Source of the DNA: Chondrus crispus
Lineage: Eukaryota; Rhodophyta; Florideophyceae; Gigartinales; Gigartinaceae
Assembly: GCF_000350225.1 (NCBI RefSeq)
Contig: NW_005178982.1
Location: 1 to 64,000 of the forward strand
Length of the DNA stretch: 64,000 nt
Direction of reading: 5' to 3'
Part shown: in pieces, positions 62,369 to 64,000 of the stretch
How the letters are laid out: each line of letters starts with the position of its first letter
How positions within the stretch are numbered: position 1 is the first letter of the stretch
The notes under the pieces: model-generated
The model's input: the letters and a program-made list of their open reading frames with translations, nothing else
Databases searched by the model: none
Told to the model about the DNA's origin: nothing
Translations under genes and position numbers: made by a program

Positions 62369-63176
62369 GTGTATCTAGATAACTCAAGTACCCCGACGTA
62401 CAGTACCAAGCCCATTTGCATCAGCCTTGCTCGCTTTCGACACGCGCACACGTGGACCTACTACCGCGCTTGTACACGTGTGTATTATGACGCGACCTCG
62501 TGAGCTCTAGCCGTTACATCTCGACCGCCATCTAGTACAGTATATAGTGTCGTTGGCGCTTGCGCCGGGTGGGTTTGGGGACAGGAGACCAAGGACCAAG
62601 GACGCGACTCTCGTTCTTGGATTTGCGCGGTACTGACTAACTTCTTCTCGTTCACGCTCTCTCGTTCTCCTCGCTCGCGCCCTAGGACTCTCGTGGCCAC
62701 GTCGCGTGTTTCCTTCCCGCTCGCGCGCACGGTTCGCTGGCCGTGTGTTAGCCCTGCTGGGTCGAGAGCACCGCGTCGTTCGCTTCTGGTTTCCGTGGTT
62801 CGCGAGCACACCTGGGTTCTGCAGTCGCCCGAAAGCCTCTACCACTTCCCCCTAACTACCTAGTACACGACTCCACGAACGACCCTTGTTTTAGGACGTG
62901 ACCACGTTTCGCGTTCTACTACACTACGGTTGCCATTCCGAAGGTCAAGTGCGAAGATCGAGACGACATCCACGGCTCTCAAACGATGACTTCGGAGGCG
63001 GTAGTAGCTATTTGGCGCCATTAGTTTTACACGTATTGCAAAAACTGTTTCAGTTTCCGCTTCACTAAACAGTCCGATTTCCGCAATTTTGATCACGCTG
63101 GATTGCATAATTCTGCAATACTGTAATTCGCGTTTCGGTTCCTTTACATACTAGTTGCAGAATTTCGCTGGCGTAA

Positions 63177-63699
63177 TATCCCTAACCACAACAAAGCCTG
63201 TATAACACAACTAAATATGTCGTTGATAGGTGGGTTTGTGCGTCGTGCGAGCTATCGCTCGTACAATCGAGCGATTGTGTAGTCGCGCGGTAGTAAGGGA
63301 GTGGGTGATCCGGCCAATGCTTTCAAAGCGAGAACGCGCTCCGGCCAATGCCTTCGCTGTAGAAAAGTAGCTTGGTGCCTTTACAAATCTGATGAACGTT
63401 CTCACTCTGCAACAAAGGTAGAGTGGCCAACTTTGGCATCAGTATCTTGGGGGGCAACCACGGGAGCCACCACAGGAGCTCGCCGGCGGAGGGGGCCGGG
63501 TAGTGTAAGCCCATATAAGCACACACAGAGAGACACTCCTTCCCATGGGCGCCAGTGGTGGTAAAAGGCGGTGATTTAAAAATTTTGAAATGACGTGGCA
63601 CAACACGTACCGGTCTTGAGATGAACCTAAAGCCACCGATCTCGAGTCCCAGGTCAGGGGCTTGCCAATTTCGCTGGCACGGGAAGAAGAGGGCGCGTC
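63177..63699. other. Intergenic, no gene seen
   Basis: Short open frames only. Direct repeats such as CGGCCAATGC (63310 and 63342) are present, without any clear meaning. Confidence 0.4.
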
Positions 63700-63939
63700 A
63701 TGAAGCCGTCGGAAGGAGAGCGCGACGAGTTGACTAAGGCGCCGGCTGTGGGAGTAGCAAGGAGGAGGAGGAGCCGGCGCGGTGGCGGTCGACGGAAACG
63801 GCGGAAGGCGCAGAAGAGTGCGATACTGCAGCGCGCGTATGGGAATGTTGCTGTTGCATTGGGGCAAGCAAAGGCTAGACATGAGGCAGCGTGCAGTGTA
63901 GAAGAAGCGTATGGAGCAGCGTGCCGGGCGGGAGGGTAA
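63700..63939 (+). CDS. Short basic ORF, doubtful gene
   Basis: 79 codons with a strongly basic patch (ARRRRSRRGGGRRKRRKAQK) and a helical tail (QRAYGNVAVALGQAKARHEA). The sequence is purine-rich throughout, and the upstream region lacks the pyrimidine-rich leader of the better-supported genes, which weakens the case. The minus strand is open over 63439-63882 and could be the coding strand instead. No family is recognised. Confidence 0.25.
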   Translation: MKPSEGERDELTKAPAVGVARRRRSRRGGGRRKRRKAQKSAILQRAYGNVAVALGQAKARHEAACSVEEAYGAACRAGG

Positions 63940-64000
63940 GAGGGAACGATGTGCGCAGGAGAAGAGAGGGATTGTTCGGCAGAGGGAGAGGATGGCGCAG

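Larger units (their letters stand above)
59625..63176. mobile_element. Nearly intact PIF/Harbinger element, 3,552 bp
   Basis: The ends read TTACGC at 59625-59630 and GCGTAA at 63171-63176, flanked by TA on both sides. Inside, blocks with TTCTGCAA and a TGTAAAG motif, then TGCAGAATT, occur in the same order at the left (59650-59700) and inverted at the right (63105-63165), so imperfect inverted repeats extend about 70 bases. It carries a transposase (plus strand) and a Myb-like gene (minus strand) that face each other. The exact ends are inferred from these repeats; a 2-base target site would fit the ISL2EU-like branch rather than the classic 3-base TWA site. 62369-63100 is non-coding with CACGTG-type palindromes. 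Confidence 0.65.

Noticed and set aside
63439-63882. 147-codon minus-strand ORF
   Set aside because: Pro/Ser-rich low-complexity product opposite a purine-rich tract; nothing distinguishes it from a shadow of either strand.
63949-64000. ATG at 63949 open to the window end
   Set aside because: Only 17 codons are visible, in purine-rich sequence without the usual leader; too little to call a gene.

Overview
This window comes from a eukaryotic nuclear genome, most likely a red alga. A PsbP-domain thylakoid-lumen protein with a two-part plastid presequence shows a photosynthetic eukaryote. A Mic10-like protein points to mitochondria, the genes are almost all intronless and compact, and a tRNA-Leu gene is circularly permuted, an arrangement first described in the red alga Cyanidioschyzon and in small green algae. 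A florideophyte such as Chondrus would fit, but no species marker is visible.

About two thirds of the window is mobile DNA in nested layers. From left to right: a partial host gene (1-126); a dead Tc1/mariner transposase (1443-2440); a dead Harbinger pair made of a Myb-like gene and a transposase facing each other (2638-5020); a large broken DDE transposase that seems to carry SAP and PD-(D/E)XK nuclease modules (6192-9624), cut near its N-terminal end by a 1.38 kb foldback element (9559-10937); a complete 14.76 kb Ty3/gypsy chromovirus (11910-26670, target duplication CGTAT) with gag, pol, a 3.9 kb spacer and a 643-codon antisense ORF; Tc1/mariner remnants, one split by a solo LTR of the same gypsy family (28899-29965, target duplication CTGAT); a deleted Ty1/copia element (31353-35162, target duplication CAAAC) lying inside an older inverted-repeat element; and two copies of a 0.5 kb MITE (36246 and 46509).

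Host genes lie in the gaps. They are the permuted tRNA-Leu(CAG) (37336-37429), a secreted DUF2135-like protein (38132-39007), a DUF2235/Tle1-like alpha/beta hydrolase (42157-43320), and a tight cluster from 48.6 to 57.8 kb that holds no recognisable transposon. The cluster encodes a FAN-like GRAM/PH-BEACH-WD40 protein, a small unknown, an SERBP1/HABP4/Stm1-like RGG protein, the PsbP-like lumen protein, a one-intron Mic10-like MICOS subunit, a Lto1/ORAOV1-like deca-GX3 protein and a coiled-coil unknown. To the right are a Tc1/mariner element with 209 bp inverted repeats (58010-59585) and, 40 bp further on, a nearly intact Harbinger element (59625-63176) with a convergent transposase and Myb-like gene.

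The host genes are housekeeping or organelle genes with no shared pathway. Several start codons follow a pyrimidine-rich leader of 50-80 bases. All family names come from reading translated sequence; no database search was run.
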